From positions 45,204 to 109,203 of the forward strand of contig JAQVVM010000005.1 of the NCBI GenBank assembly GCA_028698995.1: a DNA stretch of 64,000 nucleotides, read 5' to 3'. Origin of the DNA: Bacteroidales bacterium (GTDB lineage: Bacteria; Bacteroidota; Bacteroidia; Bacteroidales; PXBB01). The translations under genes were made by a program, and so were the position numbers. Under the pieces are notes generated by a model. The model made no database searches. It saw nothing but the letters and a program-made list of their open reading frames with translations, and was not told the DNA's origin. Below, piece by piece: positions 8,539 through 14,541 of this stretch; position 1 is the first letter of the stretch, and each line of letters opens with the position of its first letter.

Positions 8539-9134
8539 ACGTTAAATTTTTTTAAAATTATTTTATCATTAAAAATTTCATTGTTATTGGTAAATCCATC
8601 TGTTGCACCAAAACTATATATTACGTTTGTAAATCGTGCCAACCATTCTGCGTGTTTATAGGAGTGGTAAACAAATACAAATTGAAAATTCCTATCCATA
8701 AACAGATTCATTAATTTATGTTGAAACTTGGTATCTCCATATAAAACATTTGCATCTTCTACTATTATCACTTTTTCTTTATGTGCAAGAATAATATCGT
8801 ATATTAATTCTGGATGTGAACTACAATTAGATAGTTTTCTAGTATGAGAAATATCAGGGTATTCATTATGAGGATCTATTAAAAAATAATTAGATAATTG
8901 AGGAAGGATGTGTTTTTTAATATAAGTTGTTTTTCCCGAAGCATTTTTCCCAACTATTATTCTGCGAATAGTTAAGTTTTCTAATTCGTTAGACAAGGAT
9001 TCTAACATCCTAGCATTAGAAATAGCTTGTTTTGTTAAATTATCACAAGTATCCTTTTGCCAAGACAGTTCTTCTTGTAACGTTGCTATCTTATCAGTTA
9101 AGTATTCATGCTCTTTGTCACTTAGTATTTTCAT
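8535..9134 (-). CDS. P-loop ATPase, HerA/FtsK-like, with coiled-coil N-terminus
   Basis: 199 aa. Residues 1-55 are a coiled coil. Walker A is GKNASGKT (62-69), followed by FLIDPHNEY (84-92), the beta-strand signature of HerA/FtsK-type motor ATPases, and Walker B KVIIVED (121-127). The rest (FVFVYHSYKHAEWLARFTNVIY) resembles the post-Walker-B core of the ATPase at 15496. It is shorter than normal translocases and could be a compact packaging or DNA-transfer motor subunit. First gene after the minus-strand promoter at 9159-9190. Confidence 0.75.
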   Translation of the reverse strand: MKILSDKEHEYLTDKIATLQEELSWQKDTCDNLTKQAISNARMLESLSNELENLTIRRIIVGKNASGKTTYIKKHILPQLSNYFLIDPHNEYPDISHTRKLSNCSSHPELIYDIILAHKEKVIIVEDANVLYGDTKFQHKLMNLFMDRNFQFVFVYHSYKHAEWLARFTNVIYSFGATDGFTNNNEIFNDKIILKKFNV

Positions 9135-9158
9135 TTTATCGTTGTTTTAAATTCACGA

Positions 9159-9190
9159 CAAAAATATAAAACATATTTCAGTTTTGCAAG
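9159..9190 (-). promoter_or_regulatory. promoter of the 4045-9134 operon, with AAATATGTTT operator
   Basis: Read on the minus strand: TTG (9187-9189), 20-bp spacer, TATTTTTG (9159-9166). The spacer holds GAAATATGTTTTA, almost identical to the promoter at 13791-13822 and similar to that at 44283-44313, suggesting one regulator binds all three. Confidence 0.75.
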
Positions 9191-9249
9191 GAAAAGTAAA
9201 AAAAAGTAAAAAAAGTTTTAATTATTTTTCTGTTTATAAAATAAAATGT

Positions 9250-9417
9250 TACATTTGCAGTATGAAAACAAATTTTACACCCAGCACATTTTATTGTTTC
9301 CCTAGGAGATTTCCTTTGGAGGCTTTTTTTGTTGAGTAAAGTAAAATATTTTCGTAACCATATTATTTTAGTTTTAAATTCAGAAAAACCTCTAATAAAA
9401 TTAGAGGTTTTTTTGTT
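9250..9417 (+). promoter_or_regulatory. attenuator-like leader RNA upstream of the tRNA array
   Basis: -7 box TACATTTG (9250-9257), a short Phe-rich ORF (9262-9339) and an intrinsic terminator AAAACCTCTAA/TTAGAGGTTTT plus T-run (9385-9417). TTGGAGG late in the ORF can pair with CCTCTAA of the terminator's left arm, giving a competing antiterminator. This is the standard layout of ribosome-mediated attenuation. tRNA-Pro begins 15 bp after the terminator. Confidence 0.55.
9262..9339 (+). CDS. putative Phe-rich leader peptide, 25 aa
   Basis: MKTNFTPSTFYCFPRRF then PLEAFFVE: six Phe, one Tyr and three Pro codons in 25. It lies between a clear -7 box and a terminator. Likely a regulatory peptide whose translation senses charged tRNA-Phe (or Pro), with tRNA-Pro, Tyr and Phe genes directly downstream. 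Too short for family matching, so this is inference from architecture. Confidence 0.5.
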   Translation: MKTNFTPSTFYCFPRRFPLEAFFVE

Positions 9418-9431
9418 TGAAAAATAATTTA

Positions 9432-9507
9432 TCTAGGTGTGGGAAAGTTGGCTAATCCGCCTGTTTTGGGAACAGGAGACCGTAGGTTCGAGTCCTACCA
9501 CTTAGAC
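9432..9507 (+). tRNA. tRNA-Pro (TGG)
   Basis: Acceptor TCTAGGT/ACTTAGA (one G-T pair), anticodon stem CCTGT/ACAGG with loop TTTGGGA, T arm GTAGG/CCTAC with TTCGAGT. The CCA end is not encoded. G37 fits tRNA-Pro. Confidence 0.9.
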
Positions 9508-9576
9508 GATTTTAGAAGTTAGAAGTTAGAAGTCGGAAGATGGTAAACTTCAAACCTCAAACCTTTAACTTAAATC

Positions 9577-9658
9577 GGGGGTACGGTACAGTTGGAGAGG
9601 TACGGCAGACTGTAAATCTGTTGCGAAAGCTAAATAGGTTCGATTCCTATTGCTCCCA
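9577..9658 (+). tRNA. tRNA-Tyr (GTA)
   Basis: Class II tRNA with long variable arm (TTGCGAAAGCTAA). Acceptor GGGGGTA/TGCTCCC, anticodon loop CTGTAAA, T loop TTCGATT. 82 nt. Confidence 0.9.
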
Positions 9659-9668
9659 CAAAAAAAAT

Positions 9669-9741
9669 GCTTCGGTAGCTCAGGTGGTAGAGCAGCAGAC
9701 TGAAAATCTGTGTGTCGGTGGTTCAACTCCACCCCGTAGCA
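9669..9741 (+). tRNA. tRNA-Phe (GAA)
   Basis: Acceptor GCTTCGG/CCGTAGC with one T-T mismatch at the fourth pair, D arm GCTCAGGTGGTAGAGC, anticodon loop CTGAAAA, T loop TTCAACT. The acceptor mismatch is the only irregularity. Confidence 0.88.
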
Positions 9742-9816
9742 CAAAAGTGAATTGTGAATGGTGGATGGTGAAAAACCTTATAAAATCATAAACTTTTAAC
9801 CTATTAAACTGAAAAA

Positions 9817-9889
9817 GAAAGAGTGCTTGAGTGGTTAAAAGGGTAGTTTGCAAAACTATTATTCGTGGGTTCGAGTCCCACCTCTTTCT
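9817..9889 (+). tRNA. tRNA-Cys (GCA)
   Basis: Acceptor GAAAGAG/CTCTTTC, discriminator T73 as expected for Cys, anticodon loop TTGCAAA, T arm GTGGG/CCCAC. Confidence 0.9.
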
Positions 9890-9943
9890 CAAGGTTAACA
9901 GTTTTCTAATAAACTCTTAACCTTTTAACCTCTTAAACTAAAT

Positions 9944-10017
9944 TGTCCATTAGCTCAATTGGATAGAGCTTCCCACTTCTAATGGGAGGGTTGCAGGTTC
10001 GACTCCTGCATGGACAA
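9944..10017 (+). tRNA. tRNA-Arg (TCT)
   Basis: Acceptor TGTCCAT/ATGGACA, D arm AGCTCAATTGGATAGAGCT, anticodon stem TCCCA/TGGGA with loop CTTCTAA, T loop TTCGACT. It reads the AGA codon that dominates this AT-rich window. Confidence 0.92.
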
Positions 10018-10050
10018 CAAAAACTTTTTTTTAAAAAAACTTAAAAAAAG

Positions 10051-10313
10051 TTTGCACAGAATAAAAAACTTGTATAGTTTTGTAGTCTTAAATAATTAAA
10101 AACAAACCAAGTTCAGTGAAAACAATAAAAAATATATGGAAAGGCATTACGGTTAATAATCGTAATAATTTTGCTATTATGAATAATAAATCGAAAGAGG
10201 GATATACGAATTTGGGCTTAATAATTTTAGGAGGAATTTAGAAAAAGAAAAAAAACTAACAACCTAACTATAAAATTAAGCCCTTCTAAAAAAAAACTAG
10301 AAGGGTTTTTTTA
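10051..10313 (+). promoter_or_regulatory. attenuator: promoter, Leu/Ile leader peptide, terminator
   Basis: Promoter TTTG (10051-10054), 20 bp, TAGTTTTG (10075-10082). The leader ORF is at 10179-10241. GGGCTTAA inside it can pair with TTAAGCCC just before or within the left arm of the terminator CCCTTCTA/TAGAAGGG plus seven Ts (10279-10313). Antiterminator and terminator are thus mutually exclusive. This matches branched-chain amino acid attenuators, yet the gene immediately downstream is tRNA-Thr. Confidence 0.65.
10179..10241 (+). CDS. putative leader peptide ending LGLIILGGI, 20 aa
   Basis: MNNKSKEGYTNLGLIILGG plus I, with four Ile and three Leu in the last nine residues, overlapping the antiterminator half-site. 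Stalling at Leu/Ile codons would be expected to favour read-through into tRNA-Thr and the HNH gene. Inference from architecture. Confidence 0.55.
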   Translation: MNNKSKEGYTNLGLIILGGI

Positions 10314-10320
10314 TTTTTAA

Positions 10321-10394
10321 GCCGAATTAGCTCAGTTGATCAGAGCAGATGATTTGTAATCATCAGGTCGTAGGTTTGAATCCTACATTCGGCT
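10321..10394 (+). tRNA. tRNA-Thr (TGT)
   Basis: Acceptor GCCGAAT/ATTCGGC, anticodon stem GATGA/TCATC with loop TTTGTAA, T arm GTAGG/CCTAC. It starts eight bases after the attenuator's T-run. Confidence 0.92.
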
Positions 10395-10488
10395 CATATA
10401 TTGCGAGGTGGAGCGTAAAAAAATTGTTCTTTGAAAATAATATTGTAGGTTTTAATCATAGTACGCTACTTTTTACTATATTTGTGTT

Positions 10489-11025
10489 ATGGAACTATCA
10501 AAAACAAATAAATTAATGGTATATGCTTCAAGTAAAGGATATGTTGTTGATGAAAAAGGAGATGTATATTACAAAAACAGAAAACGTGCTTTATTTAAGG
10601 ATCATCATGGATATTTAACATTTTCAGTTAAAATGTATGATAATGAGAAGAAGAAAGACTATATAAGTAGAGTTTTTGTGCATAAATTACAAGCGTTCCA
10701 AAAATATGGAATGAAAATGTTTGAGGAAAAAATACAAGTTAGGCATTTGGATTCAATAAAAGACAATAATTGTTTTGAAAATATTGCAATTGGAACTCCA
10801 TCTCAAAATCAAATGGATAGATGCGAAAAAGAAAGAAGAGAAATGGCTATTTCAGCGTCATATAAAAGAAGGATACTGTCAGATGAAGAAGTCAAAAATA
10901 TGATAGAAGATAGAGAGAGTGGAATGAAGTATAAAGAGTTAATGAAAAAGTACTCTATATCTTCAAAAGGAACACTAAGTTATATAATAAATAAGTCTAT
11001 ATATTATAAGAAAAATAAAGAATAA
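10489..11025 (+). CDS. HNH endonuclease (homing-type)
   Basis: 178 aa. The core is VHKLQAFQKYG followed by QVRHLDSIKDNNCFENIAIG and TPSQNQMDR: the His at ~65, His86 and Asn93/94 positions and the NIAIGT ending are typical of NUMOD/HNH homing nucleases. Residues ~130-170 (LSDEEVKNMIEDRESGMKYKEL...) resemble the helix-turn-helix tail of such enzymes. It lies free-standing between tRNA-Thr and tRNA-Ile, a usual place for phage homing endonucleases. Likely a selfish nuclease cutting tRNA-region alleles that lack it. Confidence 0.82.
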   Translation: MELSKTNKLMVYASSKGYVVDEKGDVYYKNRKRALFKDHHGYLTFSVKMYDNEKKKDYISRVFVHKLQAFQKYGMKMFEEKIQVRHLDSIKDNNCFENIAIGTPSQNQMDRCEKERREMAISASYKRRILSDEEVKNMIEDRESGMKYKELMKKYSISSKGTLSYIINKSIYYKKNKE

Positions 11026-11029
11026 TTAT

Positions 11030-11103
11030 TGAGAAGTAGCTCAGTTGGTTAGAGTTTGAAACTGATACTTTCACGGTCGGAGGTTCGAGTCCTTCCTTCT
11101 CAA
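11030..11103 (+). tRNA. tRNA-Ile (GAT)
   Basis: Acceptor TGAGAAG/CTTCTCA, anticodon stem TGAAA/TTTCA with loop CTGATAC, T loop TTCGAGT. It starts four bases after the HNH stop codon. Confidence 0.88.
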
Positions 11104-11149
11104 CAAAAAAGCCATCTTCCTTTTGGGAAGGTTAATGTTAAAAAAATAA

Positions 11150-11222
11150 TTCAACGTAGCTCAGTTGGTAGAGCGTTCGACTGTTAATCGAGTGGACGTA
11201 GGTTCGAGTCCTACCGTTGGAG
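11150..11222 (+). tRNA. tRNA-Asn (GTT)
   Basis: Acceptor TTCAACG/CGTTGGA (one T-G pair), discriminator G73 as expected for Asn, anticodon loop CTGTTAA. A short hairpin CTTCC/GGAAG (11115-11130) separates it from tRNA-Ile. Confidence 0.92.
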
Positions 11223-11229
11223 CAAAAAA

Positions 11230-11424
11230 ATGATTATGAATAAAATAGAAATTTTAGACATTAATCCATACGGAATACCGATGTGTGATGAATTAAAGTC
11301 AATTGTGTTAACACAAAAAGTAGTAGATTACAGAGGAACAGCCATAGTAGAAGATGCTGAAATAGAAAATAGAGTATTAAAAAGTAAATTAGGCAGGCCC
11401 GATTTAAAAATAAACATAAAATGA
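11230..11424 (+). CDS. small hypothetical protein, 64 aa
   Basis: Between tRNA-Asn and tRNA-Glu, starting seven bases after the tRNA, with MIMNKIEILDINPYG (the second Met, 11236, is also possible). Charged, soluble, no known family. Composition is protein-like rather than tRNA shadow, since it overlaps no RNA gene. Confidence 0.5.
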   Translation: MIMNKIEILDINPYGIPMCDELKSIVLTQKVVDYRGTAIVEDAEIENRVLKSKLGRPDLKINIK

Positions 11425-11472
11425 AAACAAATTTGGTACATATCGAAACGGAAGAACCAAGCGAGGAAATTT

Positions 11473-11545
11473 GCTCGGTTCGTCTAAGTGGTTAGGATAG
11501 CAGACTTTCAATCTGCTGATGCGGGTTCGATTCCCGTACCGAGTA
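11473..11545 (+). tRNA. tRNA-Glu (TTC)
   Basis: Acceptor GCTCGGT/ACCGAGT, anticodon stem GCAGA/TCTGC with loop CTTTCAA, D arm TCTAAGTGGTTAGGA, T loop TTCGATT. Confidence 0.92.
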
Positions 11546-11554
11546 CAAAAATAA

Positions 11555-11628
11555 GCAGTAGTAGCTCAGTTGCTTAGAGCGTCTGCCTTCCAAGCAGAGG
11601 GTCGTGAGTTGGAATCTCACCTACTGCT
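11555..11628 (+). tRNA. tRNA-Gly (TCC), CCA apparently encoded
   Basis: Acceptor GCAGTAG/CTACTGC, anticodon stem TCTGC/GCAGA with loop CTTCCAA. T73 is followed by CCA in the DNA (11629-11631), unlike the other tRNAs here; this could be chance. Confidence 0.9.
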
Positions 11629-11680
11629 CCAATAGCAAAACCATACACACTTCGGGAAAAGTGTAAAAAAAGTTTTGTTA

Positions 11681-11823
11681 GAAGAACTATCAAATAAAAT
11701 AAAGCCCTATTGGTATGCAGATTGATAGTAAAATATAAGGAAAGGTTAAAGACCTTACGTTGTTACTGCAAAACAACAATGTTTATGAAAAAGCCTTGTG
11801 TTAGCTGCTTTTGGTAGTTCTTC
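11681..11823 (+). ncRNA. structured RNA between tRNA-Gly and tRNA-Met
   Basis: A 14-bp closing helix (GAAGAACTATCAAA at 11681-11694 with the complementary arm 11810-11823, one wobble) encloses ~115 nt containing GTTGTT/AACAAC and AAGG/CCTT hairpins. The helix ends eleven bases before tRNA-Met. No ORF of note inside. A hairpin ACACTT/AAGTGT lies just upstream (11645-11664). I could not assign a known RNA family. Confidence 0.5.
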
Positions 11824-11833
11824 AATTTATTTT

Positions 11834-11907
11834 GTGTCTTTAGCTCAGTTGGTTAGAGCGTTACACTCATAATGTAAGGGTCGGTGGTTCAAGTCCATCA
11901 AGGCACA
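11834..11907 (+). tRNA. tRNA-Met or lysidine-type tRNA-Ile (CAT)
   Basis: Acceptor GTGTCTT/AAGGCAC, anticodon stem TTACA/TGTAA with loop CTCATAA, D arm GCTCAGTTGGTTAGAGC, T arm GGTGG/CCATC. The acceptor is fully paired at position 1, so it is not an initiator. Elongator Met and Ile2 cannot be told apart by eye. Confidence 0.88.
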
Positions 11908-12037
11908 CGAGAGAGTTAGGAGGGAGAAGTTCTTTTGTGAAGTCGTGATAATTCTGAAAAAATATTTTTCTATTACCTTCTTTATCACCTTTTTCCCAAT
12001 CTATTAATTTTTTTGGTTCTAATTTTTTCTTTTCCAT
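11867..12037 (-). pseudogene. 3'-truncated gene running antisense into tRNA-Met
   Basis: A minus-strand ORF starts at 12037 with MEKKKLEPKKLIDWEKGDKE and continues protein-like for ~42 residues (to ELLPPN), then enters the antisense strand of tRNA-Met and stops there. A real gene would not end inside a tRNA, so this looks like a gene cut off by insertion or recombination at the tRNA. Confidence 0.4.
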
Positions 12038-12067
12038 AATATGTTATATTTATAATTAATTATTTAC

Positions 12068-12655
12068 TTATTCACTTAACTTTAATTCTTCTTGAGCAGC
12101 ATTAATAGCTGCACAACATTTTATAAATAAATGAATGCAGCCATTACGCATAACATTTAGTAGTTCTATTTTTTCCTGAATATATGTCTTTGCAAACTTT
12201 TTATCATATTTCACTATAGAGCTTATATTATCAATAATATCGGCATATTTTATGTTTTGGCAATAAGAGGGCATGTTTGCCGATTTTTCCAATTCTAATT
12301 CCTTACGTGTTTTCCTGGTTAGTTCCGGATATTTTTCTTGAGTATATTGATTAGTTAATCGCTCTACGGCATTACAAATAATATTCGATTCAATACAATC
12401 ATACTTTAGTTTTTTAACTAAGAATTTATACAACTCTTCATAAGTACAATCTGTATCCTCAAACAAATCGTGGCACAAGCCAATTTCAAAAATAAATAAG
12501 TGGTTAGATTCATGATATTTAACTGCTAAATTAGCTACCCTAATAGGATGTTCGTGATAAGGCGTATTAGTGTATTTACGTAATTGGCCCTTATGCTTTT
12601 CTATTATAAAGTCGGTTAATAGTTGATGTCTTTCAGGTAATGTCATTTTTTTCAT
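12068..12655 (-). CDS. HD-domain phosphohydrolase, (p)ppGpp-hydrolase-like
   Basis: 195 aa. TPYHEHPIRVANLA (32-44), CHDLFEDT (61-68) and KYADIIDNISSI (~136-147) reproduce the His, His-Asp, Glu-Asp and Asp metal and substrate motifs of the SpoT/MESH1 HD family. No synthetase or TGS domain, so it would be hydrolase-only. Probable activity: Mn-dependent hydrolysis of a nucleotide such as (p)ppGpp. In a phage this could blunt the host stringent response (inference). Confidence 0.82.
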   Translation of the reverse strand: MKKMTLPERHQLLTDFIIEKHKGQLRKYTNTPYHEHPIRVANLAVKYHESNHLFIFEIGLCHDLFEDTDCTYEELYKFLVKKLKYDCIESNIICNAVERLTNQYTQEKYPELTRKTRKELELEKSANMPSYCQNIKYADIIDNISSIVKYDKKFAKTYIQEKIELLNVMRNGCIHLFIKCCAAINAAQEELKLSE

Positions 12656-12667
12656 AGTCTTAAAAAT

Positions 12668-12883
12668 TCAACAACCAAACCTGCCATCTTTTTCAATTAC
12701 TTTAATAGCATCGTGTATTTCTTCTAAAAATTCATTCACATTAGAAGTAAAAGGAACTTTTTTCTGATAATACTTTTGCTCTCCATCTATTTTAGCATAA
12801 ATTTCTAAACTAGAGGTAGGGGTTTGTTTATCTTCTCCCAATGCTATTTTTAAGTTAATGTTTAATTCGGCTGTGTTTTTCAT
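12668..12883 (-). CDS. hypothetical protein, 71 aa
   Basis: Small beta-rich protein (AELNINLKIALGEDKQTPTSSL ... KVIEKDGRFGC) with a C-terminal Cys. No known family. Twelve bases upstream of the HD hydrolase gene on the same strand. Confidence 0.55.
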   Translation of the reverse strand: MKNTAELNINLKIALGEDKQTPTSSLEIYAKIDGEQKYYQKKVPFTSNVNEFLEEIHDAIKVIEKDGRFGC

Positions 12884-12923
12884 AAAATATGTTTTATATT
12901 ATTTAACCTTTCATAATCAGTCA

Positions 12924-13226
12924 TTACCAAACAATTTTTAGCACCGTAACCGTTTTTCCATTTGCTTTATATTCGGTAAAAACAGGTACTAGTCCTCTTT
13001 TAATTAGTTTATTAGCTGCTTTAGTAAGAGCTTCTTTTAGCAAACCTTTATTTCTAAAACATTTACCAATAGTTAGTTCTGTTTCTCCGCTTCTGGCAGC
13101 TTCTAACGATTTCATATTAACATTAATAATCAGTTGGTCGGCAATTTCATCTGCCAACCTACTTATAGCTTCTTTCTCTGAAACAGGCTTTGGTGTATTA
13201 TTTTTTAAACTTTCTGTGGTGAGCAT
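12924..13226 (-). CDS. hypothetical protein, 100 aa
   Basis: Predicted helical N-terminal two-thirds with a C-terminal beta hairpin (VPVFTEYKANGKTVTVLKIVW). Its start overlaps the end of the upstream gene by 22 bases. Family unknown. Confidence 0.6.
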   Translation of the reverse strand: MLTTESLKNNTPKPVSEKEAISRLADEIADQLIINVNMKSLEAARSGETELTIGKCFRNKGLLKEALTKAANKLIKRGLVPVFTEYKANGKTVTVLKIVW

Positions 13227-13561
13227 AACTGAATAGCTAAATTAATAAGTGATTTTGCAATTAATAATCCGTTTCGTTCTCCTTCTTTTTCTGCAAAGGC
13301 TAAACTGTTTTTATCTTTTATTTTATCCACATCATTTTTAGAACAAGCCACAGAAATATCTATCGACTCGTTTAAGCCATTCAAAACCTTTACGGTATCA
13401 GCAGAAAGCAACTGTTTTTCTAATCTTATTTTTTCATCTTCTAGCCATAGTACATAAGCAACTGATGGTCTGTCTTGATGGTTTTGCCAATTCTTTTTGG
13501 TTACATTACTAAATTCGTTTCTAATGCCTACTCTGGCTTCAATATTATCAAATAATTCCAT
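13205..13561 (-). CDS. hypothetical protein, 118 aa
   Basis: Soluble, helical protein starting MELFDNIEARVGIRNEF. Family unknown. It overlaps the following gene, so the two are translationally coupled within the minus-strand operon read from the promoter at 13791-13822. Confidence 0.6.
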   Translation of the reverse strand: MELFDNIEARVGIRNEFSNVTKKNWQNHQDRPSVAYVLWLEDEKIRLEKQLLSADTVKVLNGLNESIDISVACSKNDVDKIKDKNSLAFAEKEGERNGLLIAKSLINLAIQLCSPQKV

Positions 13562-13606
13562 TTTTATAAGTTTTTTTTAAAATTACACTAAAAAAAGTAA
13601 ATAACA

Positions 13607-13759
13607 TTATTCATCTTTACCACCAAAAATGTAAAGAACTGCCAAATATCCACCCAATAAGCCAATACAAATTACAATTAAAACACTAATTGCAGCATCT
13701 TGCCATGTAGCAGATATTAATTCCGTATAATCGTTGTTGGCAAAAGATTTTAATTCCAT
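13607..13759 (-). CDS. small single-pass membrane protein, 50 aa
   Basis: MELKSFANNDYTELISATW then a hydrophobic segment (~23-44, AAISVLIVICIGLLGGYLAVL) and the tail GGKDE. First gene after the minus-strand promoter. Length and topology resemble the small virion membrane protein at 58722. Function unknown. Confidence 0.6.
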   Translation of the reverse strand: MELKSFANNDYTELISATWQDAAISVLIVICIGLLGGYLAVLYIFGGKDE

Positions 13760-13790
13760 CCTTAAATTAAATTAACTAATTTTAGTGAGG

Positions 13791-13822
13791 CAAAAATATA
13801 AAACATATTTCAATTATACAAG
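13791..13822 (-). promoter_or_regulatory. promoter with AAATATGTTT operator, minus strand
   Basis: TTG (13819-13821), 20-bp spacer containing GAAATATGTTTTA, TATTTTTG (13791-13798). Near-identical to 9159-9190. It drives the 13759-12068 gene block and is back-to-back with the plus-strand promoter 13849-13881. Confidence 0.75.
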
Positions 13823-13848
13823 TTAAATTAAAAAAAATGTAAAAATAA

Positions 13849-13881
13849 TTTGTAATGTAAGAAAATAAATTACTACTTTTG
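13849..13881 (+). promoter_or_regulatory. promoter of the DnaA-like gene
   Basis: TTTG (13849-13852), 21-bp spacer, TACTTTTG (13874-13881): a textbook Bacteroidota promoter. The transcript would carry an ~80-nt leader before the start at 13971. It lacks the AAATATGTTT operator of the divergent promoter. Confidence 0.75.
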
Positions 13882-13970
13882 TGCCAACGTGGATGTTAAA
13901 GTTGATGACTTTTTGAGAAAAACACTTAAAAAACAGTAAAAAAATAAGAACTGTTAACCAACATACATCT

Positions 13971-14453
13971 ATGTCAGAAAAATACGAGGAAAAAGAATTA
14001 GCACGGTTAATAGCTGTTGCTTTAGAAAAATCAAAAAAAATTTCTTTAAAAAAACTTACCGAAACACTTCTTAATGTACAATGCGTAGATGATGTAAAAT
14101 CATACACCATTTTAAGGTATATTATTGATGCAGCATCGGAAGAGTTTGGTATATCCAAAGATAATTTAATGGGTGCAGGAAGAACTCACGAAATAGCTCT
14201 ATGTAAAAGAATTTCCATATTAATGGCTATAGAATACACCAATTTTAAAGATAAAAAAATAGCATTTGAGTTTGATACATCAAGACAATTTGTGCATCGT
14301 GTGAAAAAAGAATTTAACACAATGGAAAGGGGTAAAAAAAGTTCGGATTGGTACTTTGATAAGTATGATAAACTTAATGATAAAATAAACCAATTTGTAA
14401 AAGGATTAGGAATGGAAAATATAACCATATATAACGATGGTAAGGAGGATTAA
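13971..14453 (+). CDS. DnaA domain IV-like DNA-binding protein
   Basis: 160 aa. Residues 57-118 follow DnaA domain IV: EEFGISKDNLMGAGRTHEI, then ALCKRISILMAIEYT, and the second helix-turn-helix KKIAFEFDTSRQFVHRVKKEF in the place of the DnaA signature (usually GRDHSTVxHA). No AAA+ ATPase domain is present. Known role of the domain: binding DnaA boxes. A stand-alone copy may recruit or compete with host DnaA at the replicon's origin, or act as a repressor (inference). Confidence 0.72.
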   Translation: MSEKYEEKELARLIAVALEKSKKISLKKLTETLLNVQCVDDVKSYTILRYIIDAASEEFGISKDNLMGAGRTHEIALCKRISILMAIEYTNFKDKKIAFEFDTSRQFVHRVKKEFNTMERGKKSSDWYFDKYDKLNDKINQFVKGLGMENITIYNDGKED

Positions 14454-14541
14454 AAAAGATGGAAGCACGAAGCCCGAAGTTGGAAGTCAGAACGCTAAAA
14501 GTCATAAACTTAAAAACTATTAATAACTTATAAACTAACTT

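Noticed and set aside
9540..9791. Plus-strand ORF of 83 aa and a minus-strand one (9680-9892) over the tRNAs
   Set aside because: They translate tRNA-Tyr, tRNA-Phe and tRNA-Cys sequence (for example GGSTPP and GFEPP-type residues); typical tRNA shadows.
9385..10313. Riboswitch for an amino acid in place of leader-peptide attenuators
   Set aside because: Both leaders contain a short ORF with clustered codons of a single amino-acid group overlapping the antiterminator half; no known aptamer motif seen.
11421..11495. ATGA-overlapping ORF of 24 codons after 11230-11424
   Set aside because: It ends inside tRNA-Glu; more likely spacer sequence.
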